Part shown: piece after piece, positions 1-5,202 of the stretch
How the letters are laid out: each line of letters opens with the position of its first letter
Position numbering within the stretch: the stretch's first letter is position 1
Assembly (NCBI GenBank): GCA_016839845.1
Contig: JAEOTL010000144.1
Location: forward strand, 1-6,217
Length of the DNA: 6,217 nucleotides
Origin: Promethearchaeota archaeon
GTDB lineage: Archaea; Asgardarchaeota; Lokiarchaeia; Sigynarchaeales; SOKP01
Reading direction: 5' to 3'
Made by a program: the position numbers and the translations under genes
The notes under the pieces: generated by a model
The model's database searches: none
What the model was told of the DNA's origin: nothing
The model's input: the letters and a program-made list of their open reading frames with translations, nothing else

Positions 1-120
1 AATCATCATTGCCGGAATAATTGTATCCACATCCATGAAGTTAATTGCCAGGGCAAGAAACACAGCGTGCCATAAAAAAGCGTAATAATTGTGTTTTGAT
101 ATCTGTTCATTTAATTCCAT
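1..120 (-). CDS. MFS transporter, N-terminal 40 residues (cut by window edge)
   Basis: The first 120 bases, read on the minus strand, give exactly 40 open codons from an ATG at 120. The protein starts MELNEQISKHNYY, then enters a hydrophobic stretch (AFLWHAVFLALAINF) followed by MDVDTIIPAMMI. A short polar N-terminus followed by FLWHAVFLALA-NFMDV-T-IP is the usual first transmembrane helix of a group of bacterial major facilitator superfamily permeases. The substrate cannot be told from this fragment. The rest lies beyond position 1. There is a purine-rich GGATGGAAATGG stretch just before the start but no strong Shine-Dalgarno. The gene is separated from the zinc-ribbon gene by about 215 bases that carry a promoter-like pair, so it is probably transcribed on its own. 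Confidence 0.75.
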   Translation of the reverse strand, partial: MELNEQISKHNYYAFLWHAVFLALAINFMDVDTIIPAMMI

Positions 121-154
121 TTCCATCCATTTTCTTTTCTATCAAGTAAAAGTT

Positions 155-182
155 ATTATAATGGCACCGAACAAAAAGCCAA
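155..182 (-). promoter_or_regulatory. Candidate sigma-70 promoter for the MFS gene
   Basis: On the minus strand a TTGGCT hexamer (182-177, four of six consensus bases) is followed after 16 bases by a perfect TATAAT (160-155). The -10 box ends 34 bases before the MFS start codon at 120. Position and spacing fit a housekeeping promoter. The surroundings are AT-rich, so chance matches are possible. Confidence 0.4.
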
Positions 183-336
183 TAATCAGATTTATTAATT
201 TTATAACAAAAAATGCTCGTTTTGAATGTGCCAGCATGGGTAACATACCATGACCGTCTTGAACGATTGAATATATCTAATATGATTATCTTGACCTCAA
301 AGACCATATATTTTTATGTTACTTATGAAAGCTCCA

Positions 337-525
337 TCACCCATTAGTTTTCTCTTTCTTTTTCTTCAACAAATCGTGATGATAGGAATCCTCTCGTATC
401 AATTTTACTCCACATTTGGGACATTTCTCTTCCTGGCAAGGAATACCCCTTTTATGGCTGGTCTTGTAATCGCACTGTGGGCAAAAACAATAGCCCGTCG
501 GCCCCAGCCGATAGCTGTTATTCAT
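337..525 (-). CDS. Small zinc-ribbon protein (DUF5320-cluster partner)
   Basis: This 62-residue cytoplasmic protein has six cysteines: YCFCPQC at residues 12-18, a single Cys at 30 (HKRGIPC) and CPKCG at 35-39, followed by a charged tail ending in a KKKKEK run. The two CPxC knuckles are a rubredoxin-like or zinc-ribbon arrangement that can bind Zn or Fe. Short proteins with this C-P-x-C...RGxPC...KCPKCG pattern commonly accompany DUF5320 and NifX-like genes (family knowledge). A strong ribosome binding site, AGGGAGGT, lies upstream of the ATG at 525. The gene starts about 100 bases after the DUF5320 stop and is probably in the same transcript. Its function is not established; a metal-binding accessory role is an inference. 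A longer hydrophobic open frame on the plus strand here is an antisense shadow. Confidence 0.75.
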   Translation of the reverse strand: MNNSYRLGPTGYCFCPQCDYKTSHKRGIPCQEEKCPKCGVKLIREDSYHHDLLKKKKEKTNG

Positions 526-624
526 CAGACCTACCTCCCTTCCGGTCGATATTTTACAATCCTCGAATTTTTAAAGTATCAATTCACAGTAAGGTTATTA
601 TCTAATTTAACAATGACTCTGCAG

Positions 625-951
625 TTACTTTTGTTCTTCGGAATCACCTTTCTTAAGCCTGTCTATTTGTCCGCGAATATTTTTTAGCGCACGTTCAAAA
701 TAATTAGCTTCTTCTTGCAGCATTTCAACTTCATCTTTTACCAATAAATCCGGTTCATAACGGTTAAATCCTCTTCCCCAGGTTCTACCCGGCATGCCCG
801 TAGCGAAATAACGGTTTCTCCATCCACGGCCGAATCCGCCAAAGCCCCAAAACCGGGGTCGTCCGTATTGTTCTGACTCTTCACGGAGTCCCATACCACG
901 ACCGGTCATTGGCCCCTGGCCCCTTGGTCCTGTTCTATCAAATCCTGGCAT
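625..951 (-). CDS. DUF5320 family protein
   Basis: The 108-residue product opens with MPGFDRTGPRGQGPMTGRGMG, the Gly/Pro/Arg-rich signature of DUF5320. A low-complexity Gly/Arg/Phe/Trp-rich middle follows (about residues 30-63), then a C-terminal heptad-like segment (about 72-101, VEMLQEEANYFERALKNI and on) that should form a coiled coil. The start at 951 is fixed by a very strong AAGGAGG ribosome binding site eight bases upstream. Family members are usually encoded beside NifX/NifB-like proteins and MinD-type ATPases, as here; their biochemical role is unknown. Many relatives as I recall them have a Cys right after the signature (GMGYC or similar); this one reads GLREES and has no cysteine. 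It may be a structural or scaffold partner of its cofactor-binding neighbours (inference). Confidence 0.85.
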   Translation of the reverse strand: MPGFDRTGPRGQGPMTGRGMGLREESEQYGRPRFWGFGGFGRGWRNRYFATGMPGRTWGRGFNRYEPDLLVKDEVEMLQEEANYFERALKNIRGQIDRLKKGDSEEQK

Positions 952-1018
952 TTTAAATTCCTCCTTTTTTATGTTTTAGGATGGTAACTCTAAAAAGTTT
1001 GTTTTTTTGCATAATTAT

Positions 1019-1055
1019 TTTAGGCACTTTAGATCACTTTAAACTTTAGGCACTT
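1019..1055. repeat. Short direct repeat TTTAGGCACTT at the end of the ATPase remnant
   Basis: The 11-mer TTTAGGCACTT occurs at 1019-1029 and again at 1045-1055, 26 bases apart. A related ATCACTTTA lies between them. The second copy overlaps the last codons and stop of the MinD-like remnant, which reads Q-V-P-K-V-stop. This looks like a local tandem duplication of the gene's 3' end or one unit of a dispersed simple repeat. The copies are seen directly; their origin is unclear. Confidence 0.6.
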
Positions 1056-1203
1056 GCGGTTTATCGCGTAATGATTGCATTAACTGATTTACGTTATCCC
1101 AAATTTTAGCTATTTCCAGGGTTGCTGGATTATTTTCAAAAGTCCCTCGATAAAGTTGGGCTTATCCGGTTCCACCTTTTCCCGATGCAATTGCAATAAT
1201 CAT
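1039..1203 (-). pseudogene. Remnant of a MinD/Mrp-type P-loop ATPase
   Basis: An ATG at 1203 overlaps the NifX-like stop as ATGA, the usual arrangement for translationally coupled genes. It encodes MIIAIASGKGGTG, which is the N-terminus and the first part of the deviant Walker A motif (KGGTGKT) of MinD/Mrp/NBP35-type ATPases. A TAA at 1164-1162 falls exactly where the catalytic Lys should be. Still in the same frame, 40 further codons run to a TAA at 1041-1039, including GTFENNPATLEIAKIWDNV, which resembles the C-terminal end of this family (a hydrophobic helix ending in a K/E-IW-x-x-V pattern). About 200 or more residues normally in between are missing. The simplest reading is an internal deletion, which would remove ATP binding. 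The N-terminal assignment is strong; the C-terminal one is likely. Confidence 0.75.
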
Positions 1204-1574
1204 ACAATACCATTACGCAATTTTTCAGGGACGCCACTACCCTCTTTTGAAGGTTGTTTTTGGTTGTCCTGAAATGCCGTGATAACGTCCCTAACAGATC
1301 CTTCAACACCTTCATAAATTTTAATACCGGCAGAATCAAATACGTAAAATGCATTCGGACCGCATCTGCCGGTCAATACAACTTTAGCACCTTTATTGAT
1401 TACCAATTGTGCAGATTGTACCCCGGCCCCTCCAATTGCATTGACATTCGGATTAAGAACCATTTCATAGTTTAAAGAATTAGTATCAACGATTAAATAG
1501 TAGGCGGCTCGCCCAAAACGGGGATCAACTAGAGAGTCCAAATGATTCTCAATAGATGATACAGCAACTTTCAT
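1200..1574 (-). CDS. NifX/NifB-family dinitrogenase iron-molybdenum cofactor-binding protein (MTH1175-like)
   Basis: The 124-residue product has the RNase H-like fold signature of the NifX/NifY/NifB-C family: MKVAVSS at the start, VDPRFGRAAYYLIVD at 16-30, and a GGAGVQSAQLVINKGAKVV segment at 48-66 followed by LTGRCGPNAF (67-76). Members bind Fe-S or FeMo-type cofactors or precursors; outside nitrogen fixers their role is mostly unknown. I chose the ATG at 1574 because a GAAAGGAAA ribosome binding site precedes it and family members begin MKVAV. The longer frame to 1643 would translate a REP-like repeat (NPPLEKGDRG) and is not credible. The C-terminal 24 residues are polar and probably flexible. 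The stop overlaps the start of the ATPase remnant by ATGA, so the two were one translational unit. No nif structural genes are in view. Confidence 0.88.
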   Translation of the reverse strand: MKVAVSSIENHLDSLVDPRFGRAAYYLIVDTNSLNYEMVLNPNVNAIGGAGVQSAQLVINKGAKVVLTGRCGPNAFYVFDSAGIKIYEGVEGSVRDVITAFQDNQKQPSKEGSGVPEKLRNGIV

Positions 1575-1590
1575 GTCTTTTCCTTTCGCT

Positions 1591-1653
1591 ATTATGTAAT
1601 GTAAAAACAACCCCCTATCCCCCTTTTCCAAGGGGGGATTCAATTTATGTCAA
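1591..1653 (-). promoter_or_regulatory. Possible NifX promoter split by the REP-like element
   Basis: On the minus strand a perfect -35 hexamer TTGACA lies at 1653-1648 and a -10-like CATAAT at 1596-1591, shortly before the ribosome binding site of the NifX-like gene. They are 51 bases apart, far too wide for sigma-70. The repeat between them is about 34-35 bases, so without it the gap would be close to the ideal 17. This suggests the repeat inserted into a working promoter. The boxes are seen; the history is inferred. Confidence 0.3.
1609..1643. repeat. REP-like G/C-tract palindrome in the NifX-like leader
   Basis: A C-run/G-run element sits in an otherwise AT-rich leader. ATCCCCCTTT (1617-1626) pairs with AAGGGGGGAT (1630-1639) across a three-base loop, with one T-G wobble, and a further CCCCC tract lies at 1611-1615. 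Read on the minus strand it would translate as NPPLEKGDRGLF, a peptide string I know as a common false translation of a dispersed short repeat in several bacterial phyla. It is not protein-coding here. Being transcribed in the leader it would form a stable hairpin about 45 bases before the start codon, or block transcription initiation. Confidence 0.7.
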
Positions 1654-1833
1654 ACAATTAGAACACTTTTTCATTTAGATATGTAATTCATACCCCCACT
1701 TAATGATTTAATAGTATTAACATCAAATATAAAGCCAAAAAGATTAGGTTATGTATCCTATTGATTTTATATAATTTATGTAATGGATCTTATAAGCCTC
1801 TTATTGCATTATTACATAGTTAATTAATTATAA

Positions 1834-1849
1834 ATTGCAGTAATGCAAT
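1834..1849. promoter_or_regulatory. Operator-like palindrome ATTGCA-N4-TGCAAT
   Basis: ATTGCA (1834-1839) and TGCAAT (1844-1849) form a perfect 6-bp inverted repeat with a GTAA spacer, a size suited to a dimeric regulator. A second ATTGCA starts at 1803, 31 bases away or about three helical turns, followed by a degenerate second half. ATTGCATTA at 1803-1811 and TAATGCAAT at 1841-1849 are also perfect reverse complements. The regulator is unknown. The site is about 260 bases upstream of the NifX-like start. Confidence 0.35.
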
Positions 1850-1914
1850 GGATGATTAAGATAAGTCTAAATGACCTGTTATTTTATTTGATGGATTTAT
1901 TCTGAAGGTTGGCT

Positions 1915-1939
1915 AAAAATTGTTCTAGCTCTATCGAAC
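1915..1939 (-). terminator. Weak terminator-like stem after the membrane ferredoxin gene
   Basis: On the minus strand GTTC (1939-1936) pairs with GAAC (1925-1922), and the stem is followed by AATTTTT (1921-1915). It begins about ten bases after the ferredoxin stop. The stem is only four base pairs with a partly pairable interior, so it is at best a weak intrinsic terminator. Confidence 0.25.
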
Positions 1940-1947
1940 TATCATGT

Positions 1948-3156
1948 TCACTTACAGCTCTGAAGCGTATCTGAATGTCGCTCAGGTGCATCACTTTCTA
2001 TTGCGGTTTTAAAAGCGAATTTATATTGCAGAGCATCGACCGGGCAAACATTCAAACAGCGAGCACAACTGAAACAGTCTGCTGGTAATAGGTTTCCGGC
2101 AAGTATTCCTTTTGTGGCCTCCAGAGGACACGCATTGATACAGGCACTACCTTTGACGCACTTATCCTTGTCAATAGTGATACGATAAATACTAAAACGT
2201 TCAGCTATCCATGAAACCAGACCAAAAGGACAAATGAGCTGACAGAAGGGTCGATATACTATAAATGAACCTGCCAAAGCAATAACAACTGTAAGTGCAA
2301 TGCTAACAGTTTCAAAATCCAGATCAAAAAGATTAAATGCATTAACATAGTGATAGATGACCGTCCCTTTTCGTCGACCGATGCCCCCGAACAGCAAAAT
2401 AATCATAACCATAAAAAGAAATCCTCGAATGGTGTTGGTCCAAACAAAAGGGAGTTTTTTATTTTTGATTCTCTTTTGAATGGGTAAACTGTAGATCAAC
2501 TCCTGTAATGCACCCAGAGGACAAGCCCAACCACAAATCAGTTTATTGCCAATAATGCCCAGAAAGAGGAAAAAGACAAGAGCTAGAACTTTTAGGTAAG
2601 GATCAGGATAAAGTCCCACCGTGGATTTAAATACCTTAACAATTCCCTCCATGGGATTAGGCGACTTGCCCAACACAAATCCAGCAATAACTACTGCAAG
2701 TATTAAAGTAATAACATATGGTGTTCTTGGATACCAATTTTTCCTGTTTTTTACATTACTTTCAGAAGGACGTCCCAACTTTACTAAAAAAATCCAACCC
2801 CATAACACCAATGCCAGATACACATAGTACTTAAGTGTTGCATCACGATGGGAAAGAAGGTGTTTAACGACAAGGTGTAGTTCTTCATCTGTAATCCCCA
2901 ATGAATATAGAGGCTTTCTCTTGGAAACATTAAGCGGTAGATTTAGTTCACGAGTGAGTGATTTTGGGGTGACACCGAGTTTGGGAGCAATCTGCCGAAT
3001 CGACATATCAACTCCGACACTGACCGAAACATTCGCTTTCTTTCCCGAATCCATCAAGATCCCAAAAGTTATAAGAGCTACCATGGTTAACAAGGTCCCG
3101 AACATCCAAATTCGCTGTTGGTATGAAAGGTGTGAATACCAGTGAGCAAGTTTCAT
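1948..3156 (-). CDS. Membrane-bound 4Fe-4S protein of NapH/NosR type
   Basis: This 402-residue inner-membrane protein probably passes electrons between a quinol or membrane donor and a partner. Six hydrophobic segments lie near residues 17-36, 108-126, 146-163, 187-206, 243-259 and 283-302. Two CxxxCP motifs, CGWACPLG (208-215) and CQLICPFG (305-312), are typical of NapH/NosR/CcoG-type proteins. The C-terminus carries two ferredoxin motifs: CVKGSACINACP (333-344) has Gly at 336 where the second Cys is expected, while CFSCARCLNVCP (361-372) is complete. Positive charges place both on the cytoplasmic side. Residues about 46-103 form an extra domain (MSIRQIAPKLGVTPKSLTREL and on) predicted outside the membrane. 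I prefer the ATG at 3156, where TGGA and a basic N-terminus precede the first helix; an upstream ATG at 3189 has no ribosome binding site. It follows the OB-like gene by 92 bases and is probably co-transcribed. Confidence 0.85.
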   Translation of the reverse strand: MKLAHWYSHLSYQQRIWMFGTLLTMVALITFGILMDSGKKANVSVSVGVDMSIRQIAPKLGVTPKSLTRELNLPLNVSKRKPLYSLGITDEELHLVVKHLLSHRDATLKYYVYLALVLWGWIFLVKLGRPSESNVKNRKNWYPRTPYVITLILAVVIAGFVLGKSPNPMEGIVKVFKSTVGLYPDPYLKVLALVFFLFLGIIGNKLICGWACPLGALQELIYSLPIQKRIKNKKLPFVWTNTIRGFLFMVMIILLFGGIGRRKGTVIYHYVNAFNLFDLDFETVSIALTVVIALAGSFIVYRPFCQLICPFGLVSWIAERFSIYRITIDKDKCVKGSACINACPLEATKGILAGNLLPADCFSCARCLNVCPVDALQYKFAFKTAIESDAPERHSDTLQSCK

Positions 3157-3248
3157 TTCAATTCCATTTATTATTTCTAGGCATAACAATCTATTTCAAC
3201 GACAATATTTAAGCTGTGCGCTGGCCAGAGTTGTTCGCTAAACCCTAG

Positions 3249-3728
3249 TTAGTCTTGATTGGATGAACGTCGCCTCCAGCCGCTCCAAACAGGAAATCCG
3301 CTTTCATCTCGAACAATGAGTGTTTGATCTCCCTTTTTAACCTCTGCTGCGATAAGGGCAGGCTTGCCCTCAAAGGTTATTCGTGAACCTAAAATCTCAA
3401 CTTTGTCATCCTGCTCAATCGTGATCTCCTGGTTTTCAATATACCAGGCAGGACCCAAATGTACAGAAATAGTTTCTTGGTCAGTCTTTACAGTTAAATG
3501 TATGCCATACGACATTCCCCTTATTGGAGTGATTCTCTCAACATCAGTAATAGTACCAGTGATTGTCTCCACAGTTTTTGAATCATACATCCTGCCGTAC
3601 TTAGATCCCATACCCCATCCTCCACCCCCCTGCCTTTTCATTCCCTTTTGAGCAAGAGTACCGGTGGAAAACAGGAGCACGAATAGAGTGGTTACCAGTA
3701 TCATTGCGGATGTTAAATTTATTTTCAT
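3249..3728 (-). CDS. Exported small protein with OB-like beta domain
   Basis: The 159-residue product has a classic signal peptide (MKINLTSAMILVTTLFVLLF, then STGTLA with likely cleavage after A26). A Gly/Lys/Met-rich linker (about 27-47) follows, then a compact beta-rich domain (about 51-145) with TVETITGTITDVERI, GMSYGIHLTV, VHLGPAWYI, DKVEILGSRITFEGKPALIAAEV and a closing GFPVWSGWRR. The order of strands and the spacing resemble OB-fold envelope proteins; relatives are often annotated vaguely as DNA-binding, which the signal peptide argues against. The start at 3728 has a strong AGGAGGG ribosome binding site; the ATG at 3764 lacks one. It lies just ahead of the membrane ferredoxin gene, so it may be a periplasmic partner of it. 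There are no Cys residues or heme motifs in the mature part. Confidence 0.75.
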   Translation of the reverse strand: MKINLTSAMILVTTLFVLLFSTGTLAQKGMKRQGGGGWGMGSKYGRMYDSKTVETITGTITDVERITPIRGMSYGIHLTVKTDQETISVHLGPAWYIENQEITIEQDDKVEILGSRITFEGKPALIAAEVKKGDQTLIVRDESGFPVWSGWRRRSSNQD

Positions 3729-3762
3729 TTTGCCCTCCTGTAAGTCACAACATGTTTCCTTC

Positions 3763-3785
3763 AATAACTGATGTCAGCAGTTATT
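3763..3785. promoter_or_regulatory. Perfect 8-bp inverted repeat upstream of the OB-like gene
   Basis: AATAACTG (3763-3770) and CAGTTATT (3778-3785) are exact inverted copies around a seven-base spacer. The overlapping CTGATGTCAG is an alternative small palindrome. The site lies between the MBL-fold stop at 3825 and the ribosome binding site of the OB-like gene, about 45 bases before the start at 3728. No U-run follows on the minus strand, so an operator or leader hairpin is likelier than a terminator. Confidence 0.4.
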
Positions 3786-3824
3786 TAAATTAATCTCATC
3801 TGTTTTGTAATTAATACGATTTTT

Positions 3825-4670
3825 TCACAATTCTCTTAAACATATGATCTTTCCAACACCCACCTCGATATAATATTCACCAAATTCTTCTTTGAATATA
3901 GTTCGAGCTAGATCACCTGTACAATGACACGGACCAATGTATTGTACACCTAGATATTCTAAATTTGAAAAAATAGAACCAACGGCATCACGATCTTTAT
4001 CTCTTAAATGAAATCCCCCCATCACTAATAATATATTTTTTTTGATTAAGTTTTTTGATTTTGCGACAATTTGAATGATCCCAGGATGTGCACAACCGGT
4101 AATTATTAAAGATCCCTTATCTGTTTTTATAATGAGAGATTGCTCCTTTATCCCTGTTCCGAGTTCGCCCGTTGAATATACATTTCTGCATATTTCTAGT
4201 GATTGCCCGACTTCAACAACCTCTGCACCATATTCATTCACATCTTGTGTAAAATCTTCTGGGAATGACTGCGGTATGAAGATTGTTACTTCTGGATTTA
4301 TCTCTAAAAAACTGTATAGTCCACCGGTATGGTCTGCATGGTAGTGTGAAAGGACAACGATTTCAACGATATTAGGATCAATCGATAATTTATTTAAATT
4401 TCTCATTAGCAAACCGCCATCACCCCCCGTGTCAAAAAGAATAGTTTTCTCTAAGCCTTGAATCAAACAAGAAAATCCCCAGCCGGTCTTTAAATCTGCT
4501 CGATAAGAATTGTTATCATAAATAATAGTAATAATTACATCTTCGTCATTCTGATTCTTCATTTTTCTAACCTCTTTGGCATTAAGATTTACTACAGAAA
4601 AGTATTGTATAAATAGTGTGGATAGAAGAAGTGCAAATACTTTCGCTTTTTCTAAATTATTTTTGTCCAT
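3825..4670 (-). CDS. MBL-fold metallo-hydrolase, COG1237 type, with signal-like N-terminus
   Basis: The 281-residue protein has a metallo-beta-lactamase core: FDTG at 79-82, SHYHADHTGG at 108-117 (the HxHxDH metal site), TGCAHPG at 191-197, GGFHL at 218-222 and a late GPCHCTGD at 246-253. The GC-HxG and GPCHCTG motifs place it with COG1237 proteins, which include enzymes annotated as dihydropterin-ribofuranosylaminobenzene phosphate synthase; the true substrate is unknown. Residues 1-31 (KAKVFALLLSTLFIQYF...LNAKE) look like a signal peptide or membrane anchor. The ATG at 4670 has a weak ribosome binding site. An internal ATG at 4562 (residue 37) has a good AGAGGT site and would give a cytosolic enzyme of normal family length. 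I give the long form but both may be used. It lies 96 bases before the OB-like start. Confidence 0.85.
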   Translation of the reverse strand: MDKNNLEKAKVFALLLSTLFIQYFSVVNLNAKEVRKMKNQNDEDVIITIIYDNNSYRADLKTGWGFSCLIQGLEKTILFDTGGDGGLLMRNLNKLSIDPNIVEIVVLSHYHADHTGGLYSFLEINPEVTIFIPQSFPEDFTQDVNEYGAEVVEVGQSLEICRNVYSTGELGTGIKEQSLIIKTDKGSLIITGCAHPGIIQIVAKSKNLIKKNILLVMGGFHLRDKDRDAVGSIFSNLEYLGVQYIGPCHCTGDLARTIFKEEFGEYYIEVGVGKIICLREL

Positions 4671-4738
4671 TTTTTTATTTCTATCAAAGAAACCTTTTAT
4701 TATTAAATTAGAGTGAATCTCCTAAAGTGTAACTTCCA

Positions 4739-4802
4739 CTTCGCTTGTTATAACTTAAATATACCTTCTATTATCGTGGATATAAAATCTATAACATCGA
4801 AG
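4739..4802. repeat. Imperfect long-spaced inverted repeat between cupin and MBL-fold genes
   Basis: CTTCG (4739-4743) plus TGTTATA (4746-4752) are matched in inverse by TATAACA (4790-4796) plus CGAAG (4798-4802), giving 12 paired bases with a small internal bulge and a 37-base loop. No U-run follows in the direction of transcription. It occupies the 160-base gap after the first cupin stop and could be a loop-forming RNA or a pair of protein-binding half-sites. Confidence 0.3.
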
Positions 4803-4830
4803 CGTTAACAAATATATTTAATTATAAAGG

Positions 4831-5136
4831 TTACCTGATAATTAAAATAATTGTTTCACTTTTTGAAGTAAGAGGTCCGTGAATCGTACCTGCGGATATA
4901 AAATTATAAGTACCAGGAATATAGATTTTCCCTCCAATTTCATATTTCCCTTGTAAAACAAAATGCTGTTCTGTTTTTGTATGCGTATGTACACCCATAA
5001 CAAATCCTTCTGGCATTTTAAATAGGATTGTTTTTTTACCATTTTTTGCACGTATTAATTTACTTTTTATTCCAAGACCAGTCTCTTTATGTTCTCTCCA
5101 AATCATATCATCAATGTTTTTTTCTAATTCTTTCAT
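4831..5136 (-). CDS. Small single-domain cupin (paralog A)
   Basis: This 101-residue cytoplasmic protein has the two conserved cupin motifs. Motif 1 is GFVMGVHTHTKTEQHFVLQG with metal ligands H50, H52, E56; motif 2 is GTYNFISAGTIHG with the fourth ligand H86. The usual Pro of motif 2 is Ser here (S81). It should fold as one beta-barrel binding a divalent metal, probably as a dimer; an enzymatic or sensor role cannot be chosen. It aligns without gaps to the upstream neighbour, with 44 of 101 residues identical by my hand count. The ribosome binding site is weak (GGTTGAT), so translation may depend partly on the upstream gene 66 bases away. No DNA-binding domain is attached. Confidence 0.85.
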   Translation of the reverse strand: MKELEKNIDDMIWREHKETGLGIKSKLIRAKNGKKTILFKMPEGFVMGVHTHTKTEQHFVLQGKYEIGGKIYIPGTYNFISAGTIHGPLTSKSETIILIIR

Positions 5137-5202
5137 TTAAATCAACCATAAACTCTGTAGTATTATTAATTGAATATTTTATTAAAACCTATTTTGGGCT
5201 CT

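Larger units (their letters stand above)
1644..1947. other. Gene-free AT-rich region between NifX-like and membrane ferredoxin genes
   Basis: No credible reading frame exists on either strand. The region contains a palindrome at 1834-1849, a half-site-like copy at 1803, and a recurring 8-mer TATGTAAT at 1680-1687 and 1777-1784 with its reverse complement at 1811-1818. Another copy at 1593-1600 lies just outside. A weak terminator-like stem follows the ferredoxin gene at 1915-1939. It probably holds the end of one transcript and the control region of the NifX-like operon. Confidence 0.6.

Noticed and set aside
107..307. Minus-strand 66-codon open frame ahead of the MFS gene
   Set aside because: It has no family resemblance, overlaps the MFS start in another frame, spans the MFS promoter candidate, and its composition looks like translated AT-rich spacer.
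316..687. Plus-strand 123-codon hydrophobic frame
   Set aside because: It is antisense to the zinc-ribbon gene and the end of the DUF5320 gene, both well supported; hydrophobicity arises from reading Lys/Glu-rich codons backwards.
1136..1354. Minus-strand 72-codon frame in the NifX-like region
   Set aside because: Shadow frame of the NifX-like gene and the ATPase remnant, with no recognisable features.
1575..1643. Extension of the NifX-like protein to an ATG at 1643
   Set aside because: The added residues translate the REP-like element, no ribosome binding site precedes that ATG, and the family begins at MKVAV.
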